From contig JAGAMF010000007.1 of the NCBI GenBank assembly GCA_017624855.1, positions 141,658-205,657 on the forward strand: a stretch of 64,000 nucleotides of DNA, read 5' to 3'. Below, one piece after another: positions 18,970 through 27,675 of this stretch. The translations under genes and the position numbers were made by a program. The notes under the pieces were generated by a model. It was not told the DNA's origin, ran no database searches, and was given only the letters and a program-made list of their open reading frames with translations. Within the stretch, counting starts at the first letter, position 1; every line of letters begins with the position of its first letter. The stretch comes from Lachnospiraceae bacterium. GTDB lineage: Bacteria > Bacillota > Clostridia > Lachnospirales > Lachnospiraceae.

Positions 18970-20478
18970 GTGGAAAGTATATTCAGAAGAATTGAAAAAT
19001 GTATTAAACAAACAGGGGAATTGCCGAAAAATTTTGTTTTGGAAGAGGAGAAAGGCGGTAACGGTGAGATTTATTTTGCGCCCGGAGCATTGGAAGGAAT
19101 TATCGGGCATCATACCGCCATAGCAGATGAAAACGGCGATTTTATCGAAGAATTGAACATGTATCTTGGTATGGATTTTGCAGATGCCTTAAATAGCTTT
19201 GAAGAAAAACGTGCCAAAGGATTCAAAACAGCCACCATTCGTGATGGTTTGTTGTCTTATATCATGTCTCATAAACAAGAGTATGATCCCAATCGATTGG
19301 GAAGGCTTGCGGTGTATTTTATGGAGCATGGTCAAAAAATTGAATCCGTAAAATTAGGTTTGACCTTGTTGTATCCTTTTGACTTATACAATAATTCGAT
19401 GATTTGTTATGCTTTTGAATTACTGGGCTATTGCGATGAATTCACCGACTATGTCATTTTGAATACCAAAGGGTGGCCTGTGGAACAGCAGCAGGAGCTT
19501 TATTTTGAATTGGCGAGAAAGCTTCATGGCTGGGGTAAAATCAACGCTGTGGAGATGATGGTTGCCGATACGGAAGAAAAGAAAGAATGGATTCTGTGTC
19601 ACGGCTGCAAAAATGATGTAATGTATGCATATTTAGGCTACGAATGCGCCATGAAATGTGATTTGTTTGAGCGCCTGCAAAAAGGAAATCTCTCAGATGA
19701 AGAGTTCGCAGGGGCATCGGATATTATGTCAGGCTTATTGGATGAGGGACCTTGTCAGGGTATGTCTGCGTTGGATGAGCCTGTGGCTTTAACTTTATTT
19801 TATCTGGAAGAGTGTAAAAAACATAACTGGGATGCTGTTCAGGTGGCATTGATTACGGATATTGCCGCATATTTTAAAGAAAGTGAAATCGAGGATGCCC
19901 GAAAAATAGAACCTAAGGTAAAAGAGGTAATGGGCCGTCTGGATATTCATACTTTTATCATTGAGAATGTAGAGAAAAATACGCCTCAGTGTATGCGGAT
20001 TGCCAAGATGTATGACATCGATATGTCAGAACATCTTTTGCGCTTAATGAAAATGGATTTTGAGAAATACTATAAGTTCTGTACTTATTTTATGCAGGAT
20101 GCAAACCGGGTGGATGAGTTCCTGGACTTGTGTGACCGTAAAATCAATTATGATAAATACCCCAACGCTATGGGAAATGAACTTGGTTTGGGCGCGGTGC
20201 AGGGCGATATTAAGCTTGATATGGTTGTGCAGTATTTGCATTTGCATTACGGTAAGGGTAAGCAGATGATTATGAGTTGTATACAGTCCCCCATTACCCG
20301 GTGGAGAACCATGGCGGCAAAAGCATTGCTGGGCTGGGTAAAAACATCGGGAAAGACCTTAGAGGAGATTGATATAAACCTTTATAACGAAGTAAAACGA
20401 GTTCATATGCTTGAGAGTGCGAAGCAGTTAATCCCCGAGTGGGAAAAGCTGTTGGGGTATCGTTCCATGAATGAATAA
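18970..20478 (+). CDS. unknown 502-residue helical protein
   Basis: A soluble acidic protein. Regular helical pairs from about residue 90 to 490 suggest a HEAT or ARM-like solenoid, but I cannot align the repeats by eye. N-terminal region 25-75 contains EIYFAPGALEGIIGHH. GTG at 18970 is taken as start because AAAGGAAAG precedes it closely; the TTG at 18946 lacks such a site. It is the last of the 17108-20478 gene run. No family is recognised with confidence. Confidence 0.7.
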   Translation: MESIFRRIEKCIKQTGELPKNFVLEEEKGGNGEIYFAPGALEGIIGHHTAIADENGDFIEELNMYLGMDFADALNSFEEKRAKGFKTATIRDGLLSYIMSHKQEYDPNRLGRLAVYFMEHGQKIESVKLGLTLLYPFDLYNNSMICYAFELLGYCDEFTDYVILNTKGWPVEQQQELYFELARKLHGWGKINAVEMMVADTEEKKEWILCHGCKNDVMYAYLGYECAMKCDLFERLQKGNLSDEEFAGASDIMSGLLDEGPCQGMSALDEPVALTLFYLEECKKHNWDAVQVALITDIAAYFKESEIEDARKIEPKVKEVMGRLDIHTFIIENVEKNTPQCMRIAKMYDIDMSEHLLRLMKMDFEKYYKFCTYFMQDANRVDEFLDLCDRKINYDKYPNAMGNELGLGAVQGDIKLDMVVQYLHLHYGKGKQMIMSCIQSPITRWRTMAAKALLGWVKTSGKTLEEIDINLYNEVKRVHMLESAKQLIPEWEKLLGYRSMNE

Positions 20479-20619
20479 GGACGAATCTCATTTCGACCGG
20501 GCAGTAATAATTTGAAACACTACACATCTGTTGTTTTTTATGATAAAATGATGGATGTAAAAACAGAATTTAAAAAAGATAAATCCATAGGTAACCATAC
20601 CTTGGCAGGAGGATATAGA

Positions 20620-21282
20620 ATGGCTTTTAGAGGTAGTTCCAGAAAAGTAAACGGTTTCGGAGGAAAGAAAATCGGTAACGGTTTTGGTAAAAAAAGCAAA
20701 GGCGGAAGTGCTTTTGGTTCGGCGTTGAATGCCATGGGCAGTTTTACGGAGGCAAATCGTTATAAACCGGTTCCCCAGCCCAAGATGTCTAACTTTACAT
20801 CCAGTTTAAGTACAAAACCCAAGCATTTGAGAAATCACTATAATTCCAATACCAATACGGCGGCAAATATTGTTGGTAATGTGAGCAGAAGTTTAATTTC
20901 CAACAATAGCCATTGTTGTAACCATAACAGTTTTGGAAATGCCATGGGAAATGCGTTGGGCGGATATATCGGCTCAGCCATTGTTATGGCGGTAGGAAGC
21001 AAAATTCAGGAGAAGCAGCAGGAATATGTAGATAAAAAAGAGGCTGAGGCTTTGGCAGCGCAGCAGGCGGCTGCGGCGGCAGAGCAGGCGAAACGAGAAG
21101 CTGCTTTCCATGCCATGAACAAAAATATGCCGAATTACGATGAGGAAACCATGAAACACTTGATGGACGGAGCCGGTCTTACGGAAGAAGAAAAGGAGAA
21201 TTATCCTTTGCAGTGTCCTCACTGTCTCGGCGTTCCCGACGGAACCAGATACTGCCCTTATTGCGGCGGCAAACTGGTATAG
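20620..21282 (+). CDS. low-complexity protein with C-terminal zinc ribbon shared with the LemA protein
   Basis: A 220-residue protein: a basic Gly/Lys/Ser-rich N-terminus (1-45), an Asn/Ser-rich part, a weak hydrophobic stretch near 112-130 (GNALGGYIGSAIVMAVG), an Ala/Glu/Gln helix (about 135-165), and a C-terminal zinc ribbon (C199, C202, C212, C215). The last 33 residues match the end of the LemA protein at 5347-6024 nearly residue for residue. AGGAGG is five bases before the ATG at 20620; the upstream in-frame TTG at 20512 has no ribosome binding site. Function unknown. Confidence 0.75.
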   Translation: MAFRGSSRKVNGFGGKKIGNGFGKKSKGGSAFGSALNAMGSFTEANRYKPVPQPKMSNFTSSLSTKPKHLRNHYNSNTNTAANIVGNVSRSLISNNSHCCNHNSFGNAMGNALGGYIGSAIVMAVGSKIQEKQQEYVDKKEAEALAAQQAAAAAEQAKREAAFHAMNKNMPNYDEETMKHLMDGAGLTEEEKENYPLQCPHCLGVPDGTRYCPYCGGKLV

Positions 21283-21341
21283 CAAAACCCGTCGAAAACT
21301 TCATAAAAAAGATTGCAAAGTGCTATCTTGCTTCGACAAAA

Positions 21342-21388
21342 ACCGCAGCCCCGGGTCTGTTATAATACTCCCGGACTGCGGTATTTTT
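21342..21388 (+). terminator. Rho-independent terminator
   Basis: ACCGCAG-rich left arm (21342-21355) pairs with 21370-21382 with one bulge, followed by ATTTTT. It follows the zinc-ribbon gene. The loop contains TTATAAT, which could also be a -10 element for the next gene. Confidence 0.7.
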
Positions 21389-21454
21389 ATGTTTATGAAT
21401 TGCAGTAAATATAAAAATCGCATTGTAAATCAGGACAAGCATGGAGGAGCGGAT

Positions 21455-22669
21455 ATGGGAAAACAGGAAGCAAATTTATTACCTGCTTTTGGTAGAAAAA
21501 GAATATTGTTGTTGGCGGATGCCTATCGGGAATTGGCATACTCTTTTCAGGGAATCGATGATTCTCTTTCGGACATTTCGGACCGAAGAGAAGTGATATA
21601 TCGAAAATCTCTTACGGAAAGCCGTAAAATCATGAGCCTGCGTTTAAAAGAACTGGCGGAGCGGATGGAAGAAGTAGCCAACGAAAGTCTGACCTATATT
21701 GCGCCCAATGCAAGAAAGGTGCGCATTCTCAAAAACGGTCTGGCAAAGCACGGTATTCTTTTAAAAGAAATATATCTGCTACGAAAAAGAAAAGGAGATG
21801 TGCGCTTTGTGGTGACCATGCGGGGACAAAGAAATGCGGATTATACCACGGAAGATATTGCCGGTGTGCTTACGGAGATTTTTAGCATGCCCTTGGTATC
21901 GGCCAAGGAGAATTTGTTTTTTGTGTCGGATGAGTATGATACTTATATATTTGAAAGCTGTGGAAGATATATTTTCCAGACCGGATTTGCGGTGGCAACC
22001 AAAGAGAATGAAAGAGTTTCGGGAGATAATTGCCTGATTTATGATGTGACCGGAACGAAACGTGTATGTCTTCTGTCCGACGGTGCCGGTTCGGGAGAAA
22101 ATGCATGTCGGGACAGCGAGAAAGTATTGGAATTGATGGAAAAGTACATGGATACCGGTTTTACACTGGAGGAGGCTTCTGCCATGGTAAACGGTTTGTT
22201 TGTAGCAAGAGGAAGGGATAATCTGCCTACCTTGGACGGCTGTATTATCGACTTGGTGGAAGGAAGCATATGCTTCAGTAAATATGGCGCCTGTGACAGC
22301 TATATACGAAGAGGAACACGGGCGGAACGGGTAGAAAATAAAAACTATCCTTTGGGCTTTCGTCTAAAAGAAAAACTGGGAGAAAGCAGTGATAAAAGTA
22401 CCGTGGATTTAGACGATATTTATCTGCGTGACAATTTGTATGAACTGAATGAAGGGGATGCGGTACTTATGATTTCCGACGGCGTTTTGGAATGCTACGG
22501 AGACGAGAAATCTCTGCTTCAGACTTTTAGCAAAATGGAAATCAAGGATGCGGAAGAAGCAGCCAATTTTCTTATGCAGTGTACCATTCGTAGATGCGCC
22601 GGTCGCATTCGGGACGATATGACCATTATTGTAGGGCGAATCACTTCCGTAAATGCCCGCCATACTTGA
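21455..22669 (+). CDS. spoIIE: SpoIIE-like PP2C serine phosphatase, soluble form
   Basis: A 404-residue protein with the C-terminal half of SpoIIE: a helical regulatory part (about 20-110), a linker domain, and a PP2C phosphatase domain (about 185-400). SGDNCLI, LLSDGAGSGENA near 210, MISDGVLE near 336 and RIRDDMTIIVG near 388 supply the metal-binding aspartates. SpoIIE dephosphorylates SpoIIAA and activates sigma-F in the forespore. The family's usual ten membrane segments are absent: AGGAGCGG precedes the ATG at 21455, and the open frame upstream to 21320 adds only 45 residues. The downstream order tilS-hpt-ftsH is the classic one. Confidence 0.8.
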   Translation: MGKQEANLLPAFGRKRILLLADAYRELAYSFQGIDDSLSDISDRREVIYRKSLTESRKIMSLRLKELAERMEEVANESLTYIAPNARKVRILKNGLAKHGILLKEIYLLRKRKGDVRFVVTMRGQRNADYTTEDIAGVLTEIFSMPLVSAKENLFFVSDEYDTYIFESCGRYIFQTGFAVATKENERVSGDNCLIYDVTGTKRVCLLSDGAGSGENACRDSEKVLELMEKYMDTGFTLEEASAMVNGLFVARGRDNLPTLDGCIIDLVEGSICFSKYGACDSYIRRGTRAERVENKNYPLGFRLKEKLGESSDKSTVDLDDIYLRDNLYELNEGDAVLMISDGVLECYGDEKSLLQTFSKMEIKDAEEAANFLMQCTIRRCAGRIRDDMTIIVGRITSVNARHT

Positions 22670-22683
22670 AATTTTCACAAATA

Positions 22684-24111
22684 ATGGCTATATTTATAAA
22701 TATGGTAAACAAAGTAAGAAGCTACATGGAAAAACATCATATGGTGGAAAGAGGAGATACCTTAATCGTAGGTGTTTCCGGTGGGGCAGACTCAGTCTGC
22801 CTTCTTTCTGTGCTTATGGAGTTGCGGGATTTAATGGGCTTTCGTTTGGTATGTGCCCATGTAAATCACATGTTTCGGGAGACTGCCACGCGGGACGAAG
22901 AATATGTGCGCAACTTATGCCGTAAGCATCGGATTGCCTGTAAAACATTACGGGCAGATGTACAGGCAGCGGCGAATGAATATAAAATGTCTTTCGAGGA
23001 GGCCGGTCGCCTGGTTCGCTACGGTTTTTTCCATAAAATACAAAAGGAATACAAATCCTGTAAAATCGCTGTGGCACATAATATTGAGGATTGTGGCGAA
23101 ACCCTCCTTTTTCATCTTTTTAGAGGAAGCAACTTAAAAGGCTTGGGTGGCATACAGCCGGTTGCGGGGGATGTAATCCGGCCCCTTATGAATGTAAGCC
23201 GTAAGGAAATCGAAGCCTATCTGAAAGAACGGAATATTCCTTGGATGGAGGATGAAACCAATGCATCCGTGGATTATGCCAGAAACCGCATCCGACATAA
23301 AATCATTCCGGAAGCGGAGGCTGTTTGTTGCGGCGCGGGAATCAGAATGGCGGAAACGGCGGAGGATTTAAGGCTTGCGGAAGATTATCTTGCGGTGCAG
23401 ACTGCCGCGGCTTATGCAGACTGCTGCAGCCTTCAGGACGGCGGAATTTTTATAAATGAACAAAAGTATGAAAAACTGCATGCCGTGCTGCAATCAAGGG
23501 TTTTATATTCCATGTTGGAGAAGCAGGCGGGAGCGGCCAAGGATTTGGGAAGAATCCATGTAAAAGAGCTGGAAAATCTTTTTACCTTACAATCCGGTCG
23601 TAAAATCTGTCTTCCCTATCGGTTATGCGCATATAGGACTGCAGAGGGTATTTTACTCCGTAAGGAGGATTATGCAACCGGTGAAGGTGAATGTACATCA
23701 CTTGTGGCTCTGCTTGATAGGAAGGATTTGGAAGCGGGAAAAGAGATTACATTTGAGTTGGATGGTCTGGGTCATGTGAAAGCGAAGCTTTTATTCAACT
23801 ACGAAATGAAAAATATTCCGCAAAAAACATATACGAAATGGTTTGATTATGATAAAATAAGCAAGTGTCCGACTTTCAGGAAGCGGATGGAGGGTGATTA
23901 TCTGGTCATCAACGAGGCAGGTAATCGAAAGAAATTAAAGGAATACTTTATTGAAAATAAAATCCCTGCATATAATCGGGACAATATGTGGATTTTGACA
24001 GAGGATTCTCATGTGATTTGGATACCGGGATATCGTATGAGTTCTTTTTATAAAATATCCGAAACAACCCGGAGCGTTTTGGAACTTACCGTAGGAGGAG
24101 AGAATGAGTAA
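22684..24111 (+). CDS. tilS: tRNA(Ile)-lysidine synthetase
   Basis: TilS modifies C34 of the tRNA-Ile CAU anticodon to lysidine with lysine and ATP, making it read AUA. The P-loop LIVGVSGGADS (27-37) is the PP-loop motif; RNRIRHKIIPE near 204 is the second family landmark, and a C-terminal domain follows. About 475 residues, full length. The start is uncertain: ATG at 22684 or 22702, neither with a clear ribosome binding site, so coupling to spoIIE (stop at 22669) is likely. The 3' end overlaps hpt by eight bases. Confidence 0.92.
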   Translation: MAIFINMVNKVRSYMEKHHMVERGDTLIVGVSGGADSVCLLSVLMELRDLMGFRLVCAHVNHMFRETATRDEEYVRNLCRKHRIACKTLRADVQAAANEYKMSFEEAGRLVRYGFFHKIQKEYKSCKIAVAHNIEDCGETLLFHLFRGSNLKGLGGIQPVAGDVIRPLMNVSRKEIEAYLKERNIPWMEDETNASVDYARNRIRHKIIPEAEAVCCGAGIRMAETAEDLRLAEDYLAVQTAAAYADCCSLQDGGIFINEQKYEKLHAVLQSRVLYSMLEKQAGAAKDLGRIHVKELENLFTLQSGRKICLPYRLCAYRTAEGILLRKEDYATGEGECTSLVALLDRKDLEAGKEITFELDGLGHVKAKLLFNYEMKNIPQKTYTKWFDYDKISKCPTFRKRMEGDYLVINEAGNRKKLKEYFIENKIPAYNRDNMWILTEDSHVIWIPGYRMSSFYKISETTRSVLELTVGGENE

Positions 24112-24622
24112 TATACGCGTTTTAATATCGGAAGAAGAAGTAGATAAGAAAATTCGTGAAATGGCGGCTGAAATCAGCAAGAAATATGAAGGCGAAGAAT
24201 TGCATCTGGTTTGCGTATTGCGCGGAGGTGTGTTCTTTATGTGCGAATTGGCAAAGCGCCTTACCGTACCCGTAACCATTGATTTTATGTCTGTATCCAG
24301 CTATGGGGACGGAACAGAGTCCAGTGGCCAGATTAAGATTGTTAAGGATTTGGACGAATCCATTGAAGGCAAGCATGTGCTCGTGGTGGAAGATATTATT
24401 GATTCCGGCAGAACATTAAGCAAGCTTATGGATTTATTGGAGAGTCGCAGACCGGAGAGTCTTGCGCTTTGTACGCTTCTCGATAAGCCTGAGCGCAGAG
24501 TGGTTGAGGTCGATGTGGATTATACAGGATTTCAGATTCCCGATCTGTTTGTTGTGGGCTATGGTTTGGACTGTGCGCAGAAACATCGTAACTATCCTTA
24601 TGTAGGTGTAGTAGAAGAATAG
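24104..24622 (+). CDS. hpt: hypoxanthine phosphoribosyltransferase
   Basis: A 172-residue purine salvage enzyme (EC 2.4.2.8). VVEDIIDSGRTL (94-105) is the PRPP-binding loop, and VLRGGVFF near 38 is the pyrophosphate loop. It overlaps the end of tilS by eight bases, as in many Firmicutes, and precedes ftsH. Confidence 0.95.
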   Translation: MSNIRVLISEEEVDKKIREMAAEISKKYEGEELHLVCVLRGGVFFMCELAKRLTVPVTIDFMSVSSYGDGTESSGQIKIVKDLDESIEGKHVLVVEDIIDSGRTLSKLMDLLESRRPESLALCTLLDKPERRVVEVDVDYTGFQIPDLFVVGYGLDCAQKHRNYPYVGVVEE

Positions 24623-24659
24623 AAATAAGAAAAAGAAAGTATAGATAGGAGATTACTAA

Positions 24660-26519
24660 GTGAACAACGAAAAAAGACGAGTTGGAGTCGGTCCCATATT
24701 CTTTTTGATTATCATACTTATTTTGATAGCTCTTTGGGTTGGGAATTTAGATTTTAGCAGTTATTCGTTTACCAGAGGCGATTTGGAAGCAGCCGTAGAA
24801 GAGGGAGAAGTGGCATCTGTCATTATTGAACAGACGGAAGCTTCCGACGGCGGTAAGATACAGATTGTTACGGTTAACGGAGTAAAGAGAACCTTAAATG
24901 TAACGGACATTAAGGAAATGGAAGCTTACATGCGTGAGCATGGCTTGGATCCTGTGGTAGGTGAAGTGCCTCAGGACAATTGGTTTATGACTTATATGCT
25001 TCCGCCCCTGATTATTCTTTGTATTTGCGCATTCTTCTTCGTGATGTTTATGAATGCTCAGAGCGAAGCAGCCGGTGGCGGCAGTAAAATGATGAATTTC
25101 GGTAAAAGCCGTGCCCGTGTGGCGAAGGATACCAAGGTAACCTTAAAAGATGTAGCCGGATTAAAGGAAGAGAAGGAAGATTTGGAAGAAATCATCCAGT
25201 TCTTAAAAGATCCCGGTGCATTTACCAAAGTGGGTGCAAGAATTCCCAAGGGTGTGCTTTTGGAAGGACCTCCCGGTACCGGTAAAACATTGCTTGCCAA
25301 AGCAATTGCAGGTGAAGCCGGTGTTCCTTTTTACAGTATTTCAGGTTCGGATTTCGTAGAAATGTTCGTAGGTGTGGGTGCTTCCCGTGTAAGAGACTTA
25401 TTTGAAGAAGCGAAAGCATCTAAGCCTTGTATCGTATTTATTGATGAAATTGATGCGGTAGCAAGACGCCGTGGAACAGGTATGGGCGGTGGCCATGATG
25501 AGCGTGAGCAGACCTTAAACCAGTTATTGGTAGAAATGGACGGTTTCGGTGAGAACAGCGGAATTATTGTGCTGGCAGCAACCAACCGTGTGGATATTCT
25601 CGATCCCGCCATTCTTCGTCCCGGCCGTTTTGACCGTAAGATTATGGTAGGCAGACCTGATGTGGGCGGCCGTGAAGAAATTTTAAATGTACACGCTAAG
25701 AATAAGCCTTTGAGCGATGATGTAGATTTAAAGAAAATTGCACAGACCACAGCCGGCTTTACCGGTGCGGATTTGGAGAACCTTTTAAACGAAGCGGCAA
25801 TCGTTGCGGCAAAAGAAAAGCGTCCTTTTATTAAAGAGGAAGACATTACCAAGGCCTTCTTAAAAGTAGGTATCGGTACCGAAAAGAAGAGCAAGGTTGT
25901 ATCCGAAAAGGAAAGAAAGATTACTGCATATCATGAATCCGGTCATGCGATTCTTTTCCATGTATTGGATGAAATGGACCCGGTATATACAATTTCCATT
26001 ATTCCTACCGGTGGCAGCGCTGCAGGCTATACCATGCCCCTTCCCGAGAAGGATGAGATGTTCCATACCAAGGGCAAGATGAAGCAGCACATTATGGTTT
26101 CATTGGGTGGCCGTATTGCGGAAGAATTGATTTTCGATGATATTACCACCGGAGCATCCAGTGATATCCGTAAGGCAACTCAGGTTGCCAGAGAAATGGT
26201 TACCCGTTACGGTATGTCTGAGAATTTAGGCGTAATCAATTATGACAGCGACGGTGATGAAGTATTTATCGGTCGTGACTTGGCACAGACCAGAAGCTAC
26301 AGTGAAAGAATTGCCGGCGAAATCGATATGGAAGTTAAGGCAATTATCGATGAATGTTATGCCAAGGCTAAAGAAATCATTACAGAGCATATGGACATTC
26401 TTCACGCATCTTCCAAACTGCTTCTTGAAAAAGAGCGTATTACAAGAGAAGAATTCGAGGCGCTTTTTGAAAAACGCGGTGAAGATATTGTCATAGAAGA
26501 TAAGAAATCCGAAGAGTAA
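24660..26519 (+). CDS. ftsH: ATP-dependent zinc metalloprotease FtsH
   Basis: A 619-residue membrane-bound AAA protease. It has two membrane segments (about 11-28 and 110-130) around an extracytoplasmic domain, Walker A GPPGTGKT (203-210), Walker B IVFIDEID (258-265), the second region of homology ending RPGRFDR near 325, and the zinc site HESGH (425-429). It degrades unassembled membrane proteins and some regulators. Translation starts at GTG 24660 behind TAGGAG. The terminator at 26566 ends the spoIIE-tilS-hpt-ftsH block. Confidence 0.97.
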   Translation: MNNEKRRVGVGPIFFLIIILILIALWVGNLDFSSYSFTRGDLEAAVEEGEVASVIIEQTEASDGGKIQIVTVNGVKRTLNVTDIKEMEAYMREHGLDPVVGEVPQDNWFMTYMLPPLIILCICAFFFVMFMNAQSEAAGGGSKMMNFGKSRARVAKDTKVTLKDVAGLKEEKEDLEEIIQFLKDPGAFTKVGARIPKGVLLEGPPGTGKTLLAKAIAGEAGVPFYSISGSDFVEMFVGVGASRVRDLFEEAKASKPCIVFIDEIDAVARRRGTGMGGGHDEREQTLNQLLVEMDGFGENSGIIVLAATNRVDILDPAILRPGRFDRKIMVGRPDVGGREEILNVHAKNKPLSDDVDLKKIAQTTAGFTGADLENLLNEAAIVAAKEKRPFIKEEDITKAFLKVGIGTEKKSKVVSEKERKITAYHESGHAILFHVLDEMDPVYTISIIPTGGSAAGYTMPLPEKDEMFHTKGKMKQHIMVSLGGRIAEELIFDDITTGASSDIRKATQVAREMVTRYGMSENLGVINYDSDGDEVFIGRDLAQTRSYSERIAGEIDMEVKAIIDECYAKAKEIITEHMDILHASSKLLLEKERITREEFEALFEKRGEDIVIEDKKSEE

Positions 26520-26565
26520 TCGATGGGGTTGTAAAACAAAAAATAATAAATAAAACAATTGTGAG

Positions 26566-26598
26566 GTCGTCATATGTGGAATATGACGACTTCTTTTT
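26566..26598 (+). terminator. Rho-independent terminator of ftsH
   Basis: A perfect ten-base-pair stem (GTCGTCATAT with ATATGACGAC), loop GTGGA, tail TTCTTTTT. Confidence 0.92.
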
Positions 26599-26755
26599 GT
26601 GCAATTTTACTAAAAAACGACACGACCTTTTGTAAAGTTTGTGAATTCCGTGAATTGCATAAAGGGGTACCCTCTGCTATACTTCTAGATGTAACCCCCC
26701 CAATACATTATAGTTTTTTGCTATACCCCATAAGAGAAATACCTTCTCTAAAAAG

Positions 26756-26784
26756 GACAGTTCATTTATGAATTGTCTTTTTTT
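26756..26784 (+). terminator. second terminator-like hairpin in the ftsH-tetR gap
   Basis: GACAGTTCA pairs with TGAATTGTC (one G-U) around TTTA and is followed by seven Ts. The 397-base gap 26520-26916 otherwise holds no open frame I believe; GGGGT and ACCCC near 26665-26700 can pair loosely. A short RNA might end here, but no promoter for it is clear. Confidence 0.6.
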
Positions 26785-26848
26785 CTTTGTCCGGGTATGT
26801 ATGTGTACATGTCCGGCATTTTCTTTTATAAAAAATAATATCCCGGTA

Positions 26849-26877
26849 TTGACACTTTACAAAAAATATATTAAGAT
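26849..26877 (+). promoter_or_regulatory. promoter of the tetR gene
   Basis: TTGACA and TAAGAT are separated by 17 bases. The -10 element runs into the first operator, as expected for autorepression. Confidence 0.75.
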
Positions 26878-26901
26878 AACGATGTTATGTAACGGTGTTA
26901 T
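26876..26901 (+). promoter_or_regulatory. tandem TetR operators
   Basis: Two 13-base dyads abut without a gap: ATAAC-GAT-GTTAT (26876-26888) and GTAAC-GGT-GTTAT (26889-26901). They lie between the -10 element and the tetR start. The same half-sites recur at 27549-27575 and 27646-27662. Confidence 0.75.
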
Positions 26902-26916
26902 CTAAGGTGGCATATA

Positions 26917-27522
26917 ATGAAAGCAGACAGCGAAACAAGAGAAAAGTTAATAGAAAGCGCTCGGAAAGAGTTTCTTGAGAAGGGTTATAACAAAGCCTCT
27001 CTCCGTAAAATCTGTGCCGATGCCGGTGTTACCACAGGAGCGTTGTACTTTTTCTTTCAGGATAAGGACGCGTTGTTCGGTGCCATTGCAGATGAGCCTT
27101 ACAATGAGTTGATTGCAATAATGAAGGAACATTTCGAAGAGGATGAGGCACTGATGGAGCAACCCTATGAGGCATCAGAAGGCGATCATGATGAATTCGT
27201 GGAGGAATTGGTACACCATCTGTATTTGCATTATGATGTTTTTCATATGCTTCTTACCAAGGCGCAGGGTTCCAAGTACGAGAATGCTGTGGATGAGCTG
27301 GCGGATATTTTGGATGAGACATATGTAGATATGACAGATAAAATGGGTTCCCATTTTGGTGGTAAGGTAAACAAAACCATGGTCCATTGGCTGACTCATA
27401 TGATACTGGATGCTTTTATACATATGATTACCCATGAGAAGGATGAGGCGAAGGCATTGGAGCACATAAAACGGGTAATGAATTTTATAACAAAGGGCTG
27501 GACGGCAGCCATAGACAAGTAG
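26917..27522 (+). CDS. TetR family transcriptional repressor
   Basis: A 201-residue regulator. Residues 8-52 form the TetR DNA-binding domain (REKLIESARKEFLEKGYN, then the recognition helix in TTGALYFFFQDKDALF); the C-terminal ligand-binding part is acidic and helical. It begins behind AAGGTGG and is followed by a short hairpin (ACCGC/GCGGT, about 27523-27550). Operator copies overlap its own promoter and precede the ABC transporter genes, so it probably represses both. Ligand unknown. Confidence 0.92.
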   Translation: MKADSETREKLIESARKEFLEKGYNKASLRKICADAGVTTGALYFFFQDKDALFGAIADEPYNELIAIMKEHFEEDEALMEQPYEASEGDHDEFVEELVHHLYLHYDVFHMLLTKAQGSKYENAVDELADILDETYVDMTDKMGSHFGGKVNKTMVHWLTHMILDAFIHMITHEKDEAKALEHIKRVMNFITKGWTAAIDK

Positions 27523-27548
27523 ACCGCGGAAAGCGGTTTACTTTTGAC

Positions 27549-27575
27549 ACATAACATAACGCTGTTATGTTATGT
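27549..27575. promoter_or_regulatory. extended TetR operator
   Basis: A perfect palindrome with 12-base arms, ACATAACATAAC-GCT-GTTATGTTATGT. It contains the core ATAAC-GCT-GTTAT. TTGACA (27544-27549) abuts it and could be the -35 element for the ABC operon, although no good -10 is placed 17 bases away. Confidence 0.75.
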
Positions 27576-27645
27576 TGCGCGGCCAATCAGGATATAAACA
27601 ATGAAAAATAGGGAGTCACAAGTGACTCCTTAAAACATAACAACA

Positions 27646-27662
27646 ACATAACATCGTTATGT
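27646..27662. promoter_or_regulatory. TetR operator before the ABC transporter
   Basis: ACATAAC-ATC-GTTATGT lies 13 bases before the ATG of the ATPase gene and next to its AAAGGAGG. A further ACATAAC half-site precedes it, and a GGAGTCAC-AA-GTGACTCC hairpin lies at 27612-27629. Confidence 0.7.
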
Positions 27663-27675
27663 AAAGGAGGATAAT

